The notes beneath the pieces are model-generated. The model did not search any database, was not told where the DNA came from, and worked only from the letters and a program-made list of their open reading frames with translations. From the NCBI GenBank assembly GCA_040954595.2, contig CM082583.2, positions 5,642,001 to 5,706,000 on the forward strand: a DNA stretch of 64,000 bases, written 5' to 3'. Made by a program: the position numbers and the translations under genes. Below, one piece after another: positions 48,433-61,080 of this stretch; within the stretch, counting starts at the first letter, position 1; every line of letters begins with the position of its first letter. The DNA comes from Balanoglossus misakiensis (Eukaryota > Hemichordata).

Positions 48433-50931
48433 CCGAATTCTTCTTCTTTAGAAAACCAATTGGTTGATTGTCCCTCTTGTATTTTAGCACTCCCTCCAGT
48501 GTGTTGCCAGCTTGCGTTTCGCACGTCATCCAAATTGGGGCTTAAAGTCGGTCAGGGTCATTCTAATCGTCAACTGCCATGTTCGAATTCTTCAGAGGGA
48601 TTGTAATACGGATTACATTTGAGGAATTTCGATCACTCAATGAGTTTGTTCTCATGGGGTAACATTTGGATAATGGACTCTTTACGTATAGGTACTGCGT
48701 ATACTTATGCCACATAAAACTGGGACATAGACTCTCAGATACAAAAATTGAACTCATCATTGATTGAAACTGAAGTTATCCATGGTGTATTTGGTAAAAT
48801 TAGTCTACTGGACTCGCCGGCACCAGTTAAAGACAAGACAAGACAATCAAATGATTTTGATTAGCTGTAGTCGGTGGACAAATACCCAACCGCAAGCGTC
48901 ACTAGTGTAATTATTAATCATCGCTTGAATAGTTTTCAAGCGTACACCTATACATGTACGTGTACGCACAAGGAAACGCCAGCGCTAGGTTTGTCTGGTT
49001 TATCCGGGAGATCGAGAACACCCTTTCAGATAAGAATCCCTACGCAAACACGTGCACGATTATTCTTTATTTCCCATTCAAACAGTGAGAATGAATCCGC
49101 TTGACGTTAAAAAGATGTTCCCGATACAATTCACAGGATTCGATAATCGTATACGCTCGTATGTTTTGATTCTCAATACCCCTTTAGACAATGCGGATGT
49201 TTCAGCTCGCCTCTTTCCTTAGTTTTGACGCGCATAGTATTGATTTTGCTGATTCTTTTCAGTATAAAAATCGTTTGATGTAATATTATACCGACTTTTC
49301 TTTCATAATTTTTACGCAATTTAATATAGGAGGTAGCTACATCGGGCGATGCTGCTAACACGCGTAATTGGCTTGTCGGGTTTCTAATTTTCTCGCTCGT
49401 TATCTTCAAAGACTTTGCGACAATGGGCAAAATAATAAGCTTCGAGCTTTTCTTTCTTCCGAGAACGGTTTAACTTGAGCATAATCAACAGATTCGTTCA
49501 ATTGTCATTTCATTTTTTTCTGCTCGATTGATCTTGCTTCTGTCAGTGGCTGTCAGATGTTATTTAAAGAATCAGAATCAGTCGACTCACCGCAACACAT
49601 CAAAGCTTGTGCACTTTTGGTTCGTTTTATACGTCATTAATATTTGATGGGGATTTTCACATAGAGCGTGGAAAAATTAAATTAACTCTAACGTTACACT
49701 TCAACTTACAATAGCCGGTTCTCTTCAAGGAACTGTTAGATTCATATTTTTTTCAATAGTGGGATTCGTGTAGGTTAAATCATTGCATACTGGTCATTTG
49801 AGAACATCTGTCTGTTTATCGTAATCCATTGTTGCGATCGCAAGATTAGAATCCCTCTGTACATGAAGCAAGAGACGTCATGCAATTCGCGGCTCGGAAG
49901 GTCAAGGGGTGAAGTCATCGACACGGCAAATTTGTAGCTTTCTAAATAGAATCTGCAAATGCGAAAAGGAATAATGATGTAAATTGTGCCGACTGTCACA
50001 AAGCTACACGCACCCTGGTTTTGACGGCCTTGTCATCACTGTGTCACCTACAGAGTTGACCTGATCGGTCACCTGATAGGAATTTTGTCGCGTCGAGACA
50101 CTCTCTTGTTTTTTCCCCAACCTGATAATCGGCATATACGCGTATATGTATTGCCACATAGACTATAAGACAACCATGAGCAGCGCGAGAATGATACTGG
50201 GTGAGCTCATATTGCGTTTTATAACCATTCTTCTGATTGGCCAATTTGTCTGTGAAGCCAGACTAACAACCACGTCTGTACCACGTACCATTCTCGAGAG
50301 CCAGACGTCGACCTCTTCTTCGCGAAAAAAAAGATCTGGCAGATACATTTTAATAATAGGACATTTAAATTTTCATGAACAAATCCATAATTTATTTTTT
50401 AAAATGTCTTCTGCACTGCGTATGTTTACTGTCACGAGACGCCCTTTCTGATTGGCTTAGTTGCATTTCCCCTGAAACTTCCACGAATGTCTGCCAAATC
50501 CATTACGGCCTCAGCCTTTGCAAGGTGCCTACACTTGAACACTAAACGCGCCACTTAATCTACTGTATAATTTACAATGTGTGTTTTAACGTTGACCTTG
50601 ATCTTTCAATTAGAGACGAAAAGAAGCAACCCTGGAAAGTACATGAGATGCGATGAATTATTAGTCTACCAGTAATTGCCTCTCTCAGGATTATCATCGT
50701 ATGAAACATAAAACATTCATATATGTACCTCCCATCGGATGTGTTATTTACACCACACGGAATACACGTCATGTAAGAAATGTTGTGATGTATTTATCAG
50801 GCCATAGGGCAAAGTCTGCGTTATTTCTGAAGGTAGGAACGTTCCCAGCGTCGTTACATCTCTCTCGGTGGTGAAAAAGTATTACAAGGAAACCTTTGCC
50901 CGTTGTGTACATGTTAATCCGTTTGGTGCAG
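48433..50931. other. Non-coding stretch
   Basis: An excellent acceptor at 48487 (CCTCTTGTATTTTAG) opens two competing frames of 38-45 codons, too ambiguous to annotate. CATATACGCGTATATG near 50132 is a perfect 16-bp palindrome. No repeat arrays. Confidence 0.4.
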
Positions 50932-51025
50932 ATAGGCAACTTAATGTACTCTGAAAATGAACGTCCGTGCAGCCATGGCAATTTTTCAATCAAAGATGAA
51001 AGAAACAGCCCAGTTGATAACGGAG
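50932..51025 (+). CDS. Candidate internal exon
   Basis: Seen: acceptor AATCCGTTTGGTGCAG, 94 bases, donor GGAG|GTATTA. The frame entered at a codon boundary reads IGNLMYSENERPCSHGNFSI then KDERNSPVDNG and leaves one base into a codon. Polar, Asn/Ser/Glu-rich and probably surface-exposed or disordered. The frame continues open past the donor to 51246. No family or partner exon recognised. Confidence 0.22.
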
Positions 51026-54000
51026 GTATTATATCACTCTACCAATCATGGGAACGTGCTGTAAATTCGGTTCGTTTTGTATTGCTGCGTGCTCGGGAGC
51101 ACTCGTTCGAGACAACAAATCAAAATGCTCTCTGTCAAGCCCTGGAATGCGCCTGCCCTATCCTCGCCCACCTCGTTTTCAGTGCTCGAAGTTTACTTCA
51201 TGCATATTCATATCCATACATATGTACGTTGAAGATGTCGCGTTAGACTACGTCTACCTGAGCAAGCTACATGTACATTCTACCGATTATTAATATTGTT
51301 TTTGTGGGACATCTTTCGTTCTGTGGGAACTGACCCGTGGGACTTCGGTCTCAGGTGCTGCTGAAGTTTATTCACGCGCAATTTGTTCAGGTTATGCAAG
51401 AATATTGCACAATGACGTGCGTAGGCCCAGTTGACTTAGCAACCACTGTATAGAAACGGGGAAGTGTGCCGGGTGTCCGTAAGGTACGTACATGTACTTC
51501 TGAAAACATATTATTCATTAATTGCGCATGAGAAAAATATCTTTCGCTGCACCTTTAGGTTGAACGCTGTTCAGAGGCTGATAAAATTATTTTACAGTGT
51601 TTTTGTTCTGTGTGTCAAATACGATATATTTCCAGTACAGTATTTCTACTTCTGATCGTTAACATCGATCTTTTGTTATGAAAACTTACTCCTGTCTGAC
51701 GAAGAAACTTTCAACGTAGGAACTTCTATTCCGACTCATGATGCATGGCCTTCGCTGTCGTTTCAGCTGATGCTAGGGAAATTTTAACACGACAGGCATG
51801 ACACGAGTACATTTAAAAAACTATAGAACAATGTGACAACATCAGATTCCCCGTCGCCGGCATTCTTGACAGAGCCGGTAATCTCTGACATGGCCGTGTG
51901 TCGTTTCCAGTGGTGTAACCCTGCTATCGGAGTTCGAAATTAACTGTGCAACGGGGGGGGGGGGTATCAGAATGTAGTGTCTCTTGTCAGCCCGTATAGA
52001 GCCGTGTGTTTTGCTAATTTGATGTCAGCATGTAGTCTGTTGGAGCTGTCATAAGGAATCACTCAGGACAAGCGTGTCCAAGATACAAATCAGACAATTA
52101 TACAGAAGATGGATGTTAGTGTAGTGCTCTGAAAAGTTTCGCGTAAAATAGTGCCATTATGAAAATACTTCTGATTGCTCCCCTAAAATCATAACGGTCA
52201 CTGTCGTAGAAGATAGTAAATAGTAACATGGGTAATTCACTTTGTTGATATAATCTATTTAGGTTCTTTTAAAGCAAACAATAGGCCTACAAATGAATGG
52301 CTGATTGCAACCATCAATCTTAGCCTGTGTCTGGTTTATACTCATACAGGCGCAAATCACCCATATAAAGGCTGAAGGTAACGGGGTAGTGTTTACAATG
52401 AGTAAAATAGAGAGGTGACGTAATATGAGCATCAAATGAAAAAAATCGGGACTCAAGATTAAAATACCGTCAATGTATATATGCTTGGTTGTTGTTTTTC
52501 AGATGGTATTTTTTTTGCATGGCTACCTATAGACATTTACCACAGTTTGTCTACGGTTGTTGACTTTGTTGTCGTGCCTACCTTTGACCAATTAGACCCT
52601 ATAGAGAGTAATTTTGACCAATTGTTCGCTCCGATACTTAGTATCTTCCATAAAGCAACTAGTGTATTCTTTGTTGTCTACACAATCCGCCTATTTGTCT
52701 GGGGCAAGTTTTTTTTAGTAAAACCGGATTACTGTCTGCGTCACTAATTGTCAGGGTGACAGGGTCAGCTTTGTGGCATCCGACGCGCCCCCCAAAAAAG
52801 CTTAAAATTGTTGCCTGAAAAATGATGCATTCTTGGTTGTAGGAATAAAAGTTTAACGTGAATCATAGATTTGGCTGTTCCGCGACCCGGGGAGGGAGCA
52901 AAGCATAGAGACATGTTATGCGAAACTCAGTGCAACATGGAATCGGATTGGTTGAGCTAGGGTCTATTGTTGAAGGGTGGATTACTCTGATTGGCTATTG
53001 TACTTGGAAATGACACCCGCGAGAAGACGGTCGGAAATCCCTGGAGCACATTGAGCGTATTGCATAACATCGAATACACATGACTTGCAGCCCACCTCAG
53101 TTTCAATAGCCAGCATTTAGTATTCGAACAGTCCACTGACAGGCAACAGGGTCAATGTTCCCATGAAATTGATGATACCATGACAAAATAAGGATCGGCT
53201 GTCTTCGGGGACTGTTGGATCATGCGCCCCCAAACCGATTTTAAATTATGAATGATTATATAAATATCATGCACTAGGGATATATTAACCCGACGGCAAA
53301 GAATGCAAGCTGTATAAAATCCGTCAACGTCAGGGAAATGGAAGCAAAGAAGGACATTTTAAACATAACAGAAAAACAAACAGAAAACAAACAAACAAAA
53401 CAAAGAAGCCAACATGCGAGATCTTTAACAAAAATAAACTACATAGCCTAAAAACACCAAAGCAAATTCGCGAGGAAATATATACCGCCACACTTGTGTA
53501 TAAATATGAAATACATATAGAACTTACTTTTGCGTATATGCAGCGCGTAACTGCTTCGTGAACATGCCAACTGGTAATTGCATACACGCACTTTCCTCTC
53601 ACCAGCTCGCCAATCATTCAGTCTTCGCGTGACGCATGAGGAACATCATCGACAGGGCAAAGGCCACGATTCGCGACAAGCATGGGGTAGACATTTCCGA
53701 TTATACGATAATAATTTAATGTGGTTGCAATTTCTGTTCTCCCCACTATCAGTTCAATAGTTCACAAGCTGAGCCAACCTTTTTTTAGGATATCAATCAT
53801 CTGAGGCATTTCTGCTCACAAAGCGATCGCAGATTTTGCATTAGTTGGGTTATGTATAATATTACCGGTTCTTTCATAACGTGTCACAAATATCAGCGCG
53901 CGTTACTTTGACGTTTGGGGAACCTGTCAAGTTGGCTGAAAAAGAACCACGCATGCAGTGTTTTCTTAAAACGGAGTGAAGTAAGGTAACCAGTCACGCT

Positions 54001-54034
54001 GGAGATTGTATGCCACAGTCACCGAGACTAAGAA
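51026..54034. other. Non-coding stretch
   Basis: Contains G12 at 51953-51964 and an AAAC-rich stretch near 53370-53402. A hydrophobic 88-codon frame at 52481-52747 follows a pyrimidine-rich acceptor (GGTTGTTGTTTTTCAG) but is Phe/Val-rich through T-runs and not annotated. Confidence 0.4.
51953..51964. repeat. Poly(G) run, 12 bp
   Basis: Uninterrupted G12. Confidence 0.95.
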
Positions 54035-54040
54035 TTTATT
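54035..54040 (-). terminator. AATAAA poly(A) signal
   Basis: AATAAA on the minus strand, 28 bases after the stop codon of the candidate last exon, followed by GT-rich sequence (TCTCGGTGACTGTGG) as expected of a cleavage site. Confidence 0.35.
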
Positions 54041-54068
54041 CCAAACACGCTGATTCGAATTAAATACC

Positions 54069-54353
54069 CTATAGCCTCTTGATCTGGAACCAGCGTCGCC
54101 CGTACATTTTCCGGTCCCGCAAGATAATGTTCTCGTGTAATCCGTTAAGTTTATTTTCGTGATTAAATGTTACGGGGGCAGGTAAATCGCATTCGTGGAT
54201 GGCCCCAAGACACGAATCACAGCGCAGATCTTTTAATAATGCATTGTGTAAGATGGAAAGAGATGCTGTAATGACGAAGAAAGTGCCCTGGAGATCCCCG
54301 ATGGGATCGATGTAGATAGAGTCAAACTGTTTCGTCTTTACGCTGGAGTGGAA
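54069..54353 (-). CDS. Candidate terminal exon (cluster 3, last), 94 residues
   Basis: Seen on the minus strand: excellent acceptor (CTGGTGTTTTTATTTCCAG), 94 open codons and TAG, with AATAAA shortly after. Only the frame entered at a codon boundary is open; both others stop early. The peptide begins FHSSVKTKQFDSIYIDPIGD, has a hydrophobic stretch (GTFFVITASLSILHNALL), a Cys pair (RCDSCLGAIHEC) and a basic C-terminus (RKMYGRRWFQIKRL). Mixed, non-repetitive composition and many G/C third positions favour coding. No family recognised. Strongest single exon of the minus-strand model. Confidence 0.4.
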   Translation of the reverse strand, partial: FHSSVKTKQFDSIYIDPIGDLQGTFFVITASLSILHNALLKDLRCDSCLGAIHECDLPAPVTFNHENKLNGLHENIILRDRKMYGRRWFQIKRL

Positions 54354-54895
54354 CTGGAAATAAAAACACCAGTGAGCCGAGATTCTATCAGCTCCGCACA
54401 CCGATACCTCTGGAACTTTGCGGCGTGGTTGTCTCTGTCCTACTTTGGGAGTTCTTATCTCGAATGACGTAATGAATCGTCTTCGCCGCTCAAATCATTT
54501 CCCCTAATACATGCAGTATAATGTGCAAATTCTAATAATATATCCTAAACCGAAAAGACAGGTGCAGTAATCGTTTTTCATTCTCAACTTGATTATCCGG
54601 AATAAAACAAAGGTTAAGAAAATTTGCGCCTTTCAACACGCCTGCCTACATAAATTGCCTTTACATTTTTGCCACGACAAAACCTTCTGAAAATTTCGAA
54701 CCAAACGCCTTTTCGATAAGATATATTTTAGTACCCCCTGCTGTAAATTCCATTCTTCTGTATATCATTTCTGCTCATAATCATTCATAAGAAAATTGAT
54801 TAATTACAAGTAGTCCTTCAACTGAATACGACCTGTGGTCATCCAAGCCTTCTCCGTTTTGTGATCAATGGCGGTCTTGGCGGGAGTGAAATTAC

Positions 54896-54961
54896 ACGTT
54901 GACCGGTACATCGGAAGAGGTTAATCCGATTTGCCAGAGAATCGATTGCGGATGGCTGTGT
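54896..54961 (-). CDS. Candidate internal exon (cluster 3, third)
   Basis: Seen: excellent acceptor (GAGTTTATATTTTACAG) and a weak donor CGT|GTAATT, enclosing 22 codons at phase 0-0 that read TQPSAIDSLANRINLFRCTG then QR. The frame runs on past the donor for 18 more codons to TGA, so it could be an alternative last exon. A second frame is also open for 22 codons. Included because the phase agrees on both sides. Confidence 0.22.
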
Positions 54962-55289
54962 CTGTAAAATATAAACTCTGAATTAATTCCGCTGCAATTT
55001 GATCGATTGTGATCGTCGATCGAAGGAAGCAAACGGCACTTTATATGTGGCAAACTCGGAAAGGGCGACGACATGAATATTGATATGGGTGTTCCTTCAA
55101 GATACAGTAAGCTTGTCGAAATTCAAAGTCTATCTCATATTTCCCAAAGACCCAATGTACTCGGCCACACCATAAAGAATCGAATGCAGTACATTTATTT
55201 TCAGACAAAACTAACGTACTGGTAGAAAAGCTCGCCCTAGAAAACGGGGTGTGGCCCAAAACCTCTTGAACGAACGAACCACGTCTCAC

Positions 55290-55480
55290 GCGAAAGGAAT
55301 CGACGAAAAGAATAATCTTAAGTAATGATGTGGGATAACAACACTGTTTCGCCTCGCCATTAATTGCATTAAAATACGGCATGTATTTGCCATTACCGTC
55401 GACCCTTGTTTCAGTAGGCAAATCAACAAGGGAAAAATCAAAGCTTTTAGGCAGCTTGATGTAATGCAACGAGACGTCGG
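55290..55480 (-). CDS. Candidate internal exon (cluster 3, second)
   Basis: Seen: acceptor GGCCTGTCCTTCGAG, 191 bases, donor CGC|GTGAGA. The frame, entered two bases into a codon and left at a boundary, reads DVSLHYIKLPKSFDFSLVDL, PTETRVDGNGKYMPYFNAIN, GEAKQCCYPTSLLKIILFVD, SFR. It stays open past the donor to 55041, so the exon end is uncertain. Non-repetitive and globular-looking, with one adjacent Cys pair. Phases agree with the exons at 55972 and 54896. No family recognised. Confidence 0.3.
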
Positions 55481-55971
55481 CTCGAAGGACAGGCCAATTA
55501 CCCGCACACTATGACCCCCTTCCGCCGTACGTAGACGAAGGAGTTAGCTTCCGCGGAGAGAAACTGCTGATGGTTATAAATTATCCCCCAAAAGTACCGC
55601 GTGAATCGCCAGAAAGCTTTTCCCCTGTCGGACTCGCCAAGGATCAACACAAAGATTAACTAAACGCGTTTCATTAGTTTTAAGCTTGAACATGTTTTCG
55701 CCTCAGTAAATTGGTTGGTTCTCAGTTTTTTTATGTGCCCGTGACAACCCGTGTATCAATGTGCCACGAATATATGTTACCCAAAAGTTTACAATTTGAT
55801 ATTTCTACTTCGCATATTCTTTTAACGTTACCTGGTGAATAGTGACGTTCTGATTACAGTGGTGTAAGCTTCCTCGTCAGCGTCTTGTCACGTGACGTGA
55901 CGTTCTTGTGTCTCCCCTCCCCGCACGGCGACACCCCAACAACAAACTTTGCAATTGGAACCATCTCACAC

Positions 55972-56113
55972 CGCTGACAGTTTCAATAAGCCGTTCCCAT
56001 AGTGACATTTGGCTAAGGTCATCTTGTCTGGAGAGGTCATGTGGGCAAAAATCCAAAGCACCCGGTACGTCTGTTTTATTCGTTGTAGAGGTCACTGTGG
56101 CCAGGCATCTTCG
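55972..56113 (-). CDS. Candidate internal exon (cluster 3, first)
   Basis: Seen: acceptor AATACCGTGTTTTGCAG, 142 bases, donor AGCG|GTGTGA (fair). The frame reads RRCLATVTSTTNKTDVPGAL, DFCPHDLSRQDDLSQMSLWE, RLIETVS and leaves one base into a codon, matching the exon at 55480. An overlapping plus-strand frame (56009-56269) is also open, so strand choice rests on phase agreement with the rest of the cluster. A first exon with a start codon was not found further right. Confidence 0.25.
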
Positions 56114-58966
56114 CTGCAAAACACGGTATTTGCCACGTTAAAGTTATTACGCCAAGAATTTCAATTTTCATTGAAACCCATTGACGTCATTCGAATAGCC
56201 CTTTTTTTCTGCATGACGTTAAGTTTTCATTACTCTTTCAACATAAACCGTTTCATGTACCCGGACTAATAAACATCTGAATAATTCTGATTTATCTGTT
56301 CTGTCACGTCCGAACACGTCAAAACAACATGCGAAAATGAAGCCTAATTTACAACGGATGTTTTTAACCGCAAAATATAAAAAAGAAAACGAAAGAATAC
56401 AGCTGGTTCTGTGAACTCTATGAGATATTTAGACGAAGCTTTTTGACGCAAATAGAATCATCGAGTTAATTTTCATTTTGCCGTGCAGAAACCTCAACAT
56501 CTGTAAAAAATATACGCAATTTAACGAACGTTGAAAGGAGGAAATCGAATTGTCAGTATCTCTCCAAATTGGCTATTCTGAATAGGTTTACAGCCAACAC
56601 CTGTTTCATTCGAGTTTCGAGTCATCCGCGTGTTCCGCTTTAATGTCATCTGCCGTGGACGTAAAACCAGTAGCTGTTCTCATTAAGGATCGTCTTGATG
56701 GGGGTCACCCTTCTCGTTGGCTCGATTCCTACTGTACACATGTGCAGAGCAATTTCTCGGGTTTAATGACTCCGGCTTGTCTATGAGTGTCGTGTATTCA
56801 TCGCAGCTTCCCCCCTCCATCTCCCCATCACCAAAAGCTGACGTGCGTGTCACCAACCCTAAGAAATCATTCATAAAAAACATCAATCACCACAGCCCTA
56901 CTTGTCATGTAACGCGTAGTGTTGTTATCTTTAGCCCGACTGCACCACACTTTAAGAATTTCTCCGAGCGATCTGTCGCGGTATGTGGGCCAACGCCGTG
57001 TTTTTGGCATTCGTCATATTCTCCTGGGAAAAGGAAATTCCGGTTATGCTGCCACAATAATTAGGCCGAAAAAATAACATGCGGTGCATACAACATGGAC
57101 ATACATAAACATATATCGAATTGGATGGTCAACCACTAGCCACTGGCCAGCAGTAACATAAGAAACGTCAGACTCTGGCCAACCGTGCCTATATACCACC
57201 ACACAAATTTAATCTCGAAGCAGCCCAATTTTAAGTTTCCAAGTTCACGAAAACTCATTCTACCGGTATAGTGCTCTTATATGAGTTTAAAAATTAGCGA
57301 AGGGCATTAACTCTTAAGCAATGCATGTGATACACTTTGCATATGTAAATAGTTAATACTGTAACGATGTGTGACGCCGATGCTTTGAATACGAATACAT
57401 GCATAAACCGAACAATTGATCACTGAGAGTGTGTGTCACGTAAAATTTACAACCATGTCAAAAAATCTATTAGCACAGTTACCCAGATCGCTATTCGTGG
57501 GAAATCTCGGTGATCGCTGTCGCGCAGTGATAATGATCTTTACATATGTCTTGTGCATGTGACGTACAGAACCCAAATTTAATTCCTGGTCTGCGCTATT
57601 TCTCTAAAGTTGTAGTGGGTGTTGGCAAATACCTACATGTAGATCTGATCATAGCATTTGGGTTTCTACTCGCTAATGTTCTCCACCAAGTCGTTCATCT
57701 CTCCACAATCCGTCCAGCGGTACGCTAATTGCCATTATTACCACACATTAGCAATTCCGGGAGACAACAGCATTGATGAAATGCGCATAACGTATCCCCT
57801 ATAGTCAAAAGGTCAGTTAGGAGAGACACATTGGTTCGTTATATGTTACGAACAAACACAACAATGAAGGAAAGAATTATAGCCTCATTTTGCTTGTATA
57901 TACGTGATCTTGCGCAGCAGCAAAACTTCTTTCACTCCATGTTGTTCGATCTTTCCTGAGTCTGTGAAGAGCGTCACATTGGGAATACGTTTACGTCAGG
58001 GAAAGGTACAGGGATGAAATCCTTGCATATTGCCTTTTATTCCATGGACATTACCAGTATATATTTTTCTTTTCAAATCATTCCTGGTTATCCTAAAACG
58101 TATGGAAAAAGGCATACCGTATAGTTTTAAGTAGTCACTGTTTTTCAAGACAGTTATAATGTCTCCTATCCAGATTATGTGTTTATTATTCTTCGAAGCT
58201 CTATGAATGACAGCATAAGCTAAACCCATATATTATGTCATCGATTCCATGGACCTTCACCGCGGGTTGAACTCAATGCATTAATAGTACACCACGCCGA
58301 GATGGATTTAAGAAGGCCAAGATGCCAATCAAATGTTGACTTGATAGATGCACATACACAAAATCTATGCATGTGATCGCGAACATTGTTTTCTTAAGGA
58401 CACGGCCGGCATTTTAAACCCTTCAGGCGCATGCCCCATACACGCGGAAAAATGCTGAGTAATAGTTAAGATAACATGCCGTCGATTGTACGACTGACAA
58501 CTTGGGGGAATTGACGGCGTGGCTGGCAGTGACAGCTTTTCACCACCGTGACAGGCATCTTTTGTGGGTTAACGGTTATGCTCATGCTAGTATGATGTCT
58601 GCAAAGTGTTCAAAACAGGCAGAGCTTTAGACGAGGCAGTCACACAAACAGAAGGGTCAGCGGACTTCTGTCATGATTGTAGGCATATGCGACGCACGGT
58701 GTTTTCAGCGTAGGACAAGAAAATATATCCAAGGAAGATTCAACGAAGTAAGAACAAGAAGCTCCATTTTGAAACTGATCACATCTTAGAGGACATAAAA
58801 CGTGATTGGCCCCTGTTTATCAATATCAATTTGAACTGAGGAGACGAGGCTGAGAAAAGCGACTCGACATGATTTATGTGCTTTTTGTGCACCTTAAAAA
58901 AACTGTCAAGCTATTGAAGCCGGCTGAACCCTGAAATATTAAGTAACTCGATAAAATGTAAGCCAG
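56114..58966. other. Non-coding stretch, nothing recognised
   Basis: Plus-strand open frames at 56717-57064 (115 codons) and 57546-57728 have no motif or splice support. No repeat arrays seen. Confidence 0.4.
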
Positions 58967-59242
58967 TTAGAACTGCAAAGCCTCGTGGCGATGTCTTGAT
59001 TTAAGGCCAGATTTACTTCTGGGATGGTTTTTCTGAGAACCGAAGTCCTCCAAATCTCCCCTTTCTTGTTCTCCGGAAAATGGCAACAATTCACTCTTCG
59101 CCATGAAGTTAGCACATTGAAAACCTTGATTAAGTCGAGGGGATTTAATCCCCGAGTTTAACTCTCCTGGTAAAAGCGAACGTCTTAAAGTATAAGGTCG
59201 GAAGTTTTGAAGTTTTTGAGCCATTTTTACTACTTTTAGCAT
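58967..59242 (-). CDS. Candidate small single-exon ORF, 91 residues
   Basis: Seen: an ATG-initiated frame of 91 codons. A second ATG at codon 7 has an excellent Kozak context (AAAATGG) and would give 85 residues starting MAQKLQNFRPYTLRRSLLPG. The product is basic and polar, with an acidic patch (SGEQERGDLEDFGSQK) and a Lys/Arg/His-rich end, so probably soluble or disordered. A short GGGGATT/AATCCCC inverted repeat lies inside it. A shorter frame overlaps. No family recognised; no AATAAA seen just after the stop. Confidence 0.25.
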   Translation of the reverse strand: MLKVVKMAQKLQNFRPYTLRRSLLPGELNSGIKSPRLNQGFQCANFMAKSELLPFSGEQERGDLEDFGSQKNHPRSKSGLKSRHRHEALQF

Positions 59243-60090
59243 GAATAGTTTTAGAACATCGCTTGGGCCTATTTAAAATGCTCGGGGCGCAGTATGGTAT
59301 GCAACTACCTCGCGGTGTTCGCGTCATAGTCAAAATAGAATTTCCGTCGGGATTTATTTCGCGACAGTAAATGCCGTGTCCGCGAATTATAGCCCGTCTT
59401 GCGTAAGCAAGTTGTTGTAAATTGTTTCTGTTAGCTCATCCGGATAATATAATTGAATTAATGGGCGAACTGCAGAGAACACGGCTATCATATCACCAGC
59501 CGCACTCGGATCACCTCCACAAGACTGAATTTCCAGACGCGCATGAAAAGTACTCCGTGTATGTACATGGGTTCAGAATCAGAGATTGCTATCAGATACC
59601 TTTATTAGTTGGTATACATGTGTATGTTCATCCCCATTTCTGAACGGGTCGTAGTTTCTTTTGTGCCGTTTCCAAATTCAGAATGTGTACTGATCAGGTG
59701 ACCTCAGGGAAGTTACGTGATTCGCTGATGCCTGACAGAATAGCAGTCGTTCGTCACCCCGATTGAAATCGCTTGTCACGTTAAATGAAGCCCTAGGTAT
59801 TAGCATGAAGTCCTCTCTCACGGTAGTGAGATTGGAGCATGGCACAGCGGTTGTACACCATCTTAGCAGGGAATGTCCGCGTTACTATCGAGCGGAAATG
59901 TCAAAGCTGGCATACCCTGGTGATATGTGATCCAGTTTCCTCGTGATATTTAAAAATCAGCATGTTTATAAGGAATAAGGAAAGACGAGATACTATAGCC
60001 TGGAGAAGTTGTGCCCATAGCCGATATACATTTTAATTTTCTATCTAAGTGTTTCATGACTTCTGATGTTGCGAATGAATGAATTAAAAC

Positions 60091-60152
60091 GAGTGAGATA
60101 GTGAGTGAGTGAGTGAGTGAATGAGTGAGCGAGCGAACGAATGAATAAATGG
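60091..60152. repeat. Imperfect (GTGA)n array
   Basis: GTGA tetramers decaying into GAGC, GAAC and GAAT units. Confidence 0.9.
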
Positions 60153-61050
60153 ACGCAAGAACGAATGACAGTTGTTACTCACTGGTTATGGGTCAATGCA
60201 ATTTCTTTTCCCAGAGTGCATCGGTTTCTTCATCCGTAACGAAACAAACTCTCGTATCACACATCTTTATTTCCAAGGGATTGGACGTTTCAGACAGAAG
60301 AAAGTTGATGCACTCGTAAAAGTTCGAAAAGATACGCAGACACAAATTCTTTGATCATACCCACGATCCAGTAGCTTTACCAAGATATAAACGCAATATA
60401 CATTGCCCTGTAACGATTTCTTCTGAAAAAGAAAATGCTATACATTGTACTGTTGTATAATATAAAAATAGTCACAACAATCCAAACGACATAAAAGACA
60501 TTATAGAAACATGATATTATATTTTTCATTCTGACGTTTTTAATGTTCAGAGCAATATACGGCAGTTAGGTACTGATCTCTTTATCATTTATGTCCAACG
60601 AAGTTCCATCACGCATTAGATTCAGCGTTTACCAAACCATTGGACAATGCTCATCGCTGACATCATATATTCTCAGGGGGTCGTGTCTTGAATTAATCAT
60701 ACGAGGTATTTGGGGGCCGCTGCTGGCGTTAACGTGGTAAGGCTTCATGCAACACACCACGCAAAGAAATGTTACACGACAGGTTTGCGAATTTTGATGG
60801 CGCAAACATGCTCTGAGAATTAAGGTACGTTGTGTACATGTACGTCACGGTAGTGGGTCTAATCATAGACCCTATGGTCTAATGAAGTTGTTTCATCAAA
60901 TATTAACGATGGTACAATACTGATGCATGTTACTTAGTTTCTCCCACTGTCGATGATTTCATCCTCGCGGTTTAACGTTCATTAGTGACCGGGTCTGTGT
61001 CACAAGGACATTTACACACCAGAGCAGTTCGCATAAAAAACCTCGTCCTA

Positions 61051-61080
61051 TTTTTTTTGTGTGTGTGGGGGGGGGGGGGG
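61051..61080. repeat. T8 - (GT)n - G14 compound tract
   Basis: Homopolymer T, a short GT run, then uninterrupted G14. Confidence 0.95.

Noticed and set aside
53528-53617. Minus-strand 30-codon ATG frame ending at an AAA|GTAAGT donor
   Set aside because: Poor Kozak context, no compatible downstream exon and unremarkable sequence.
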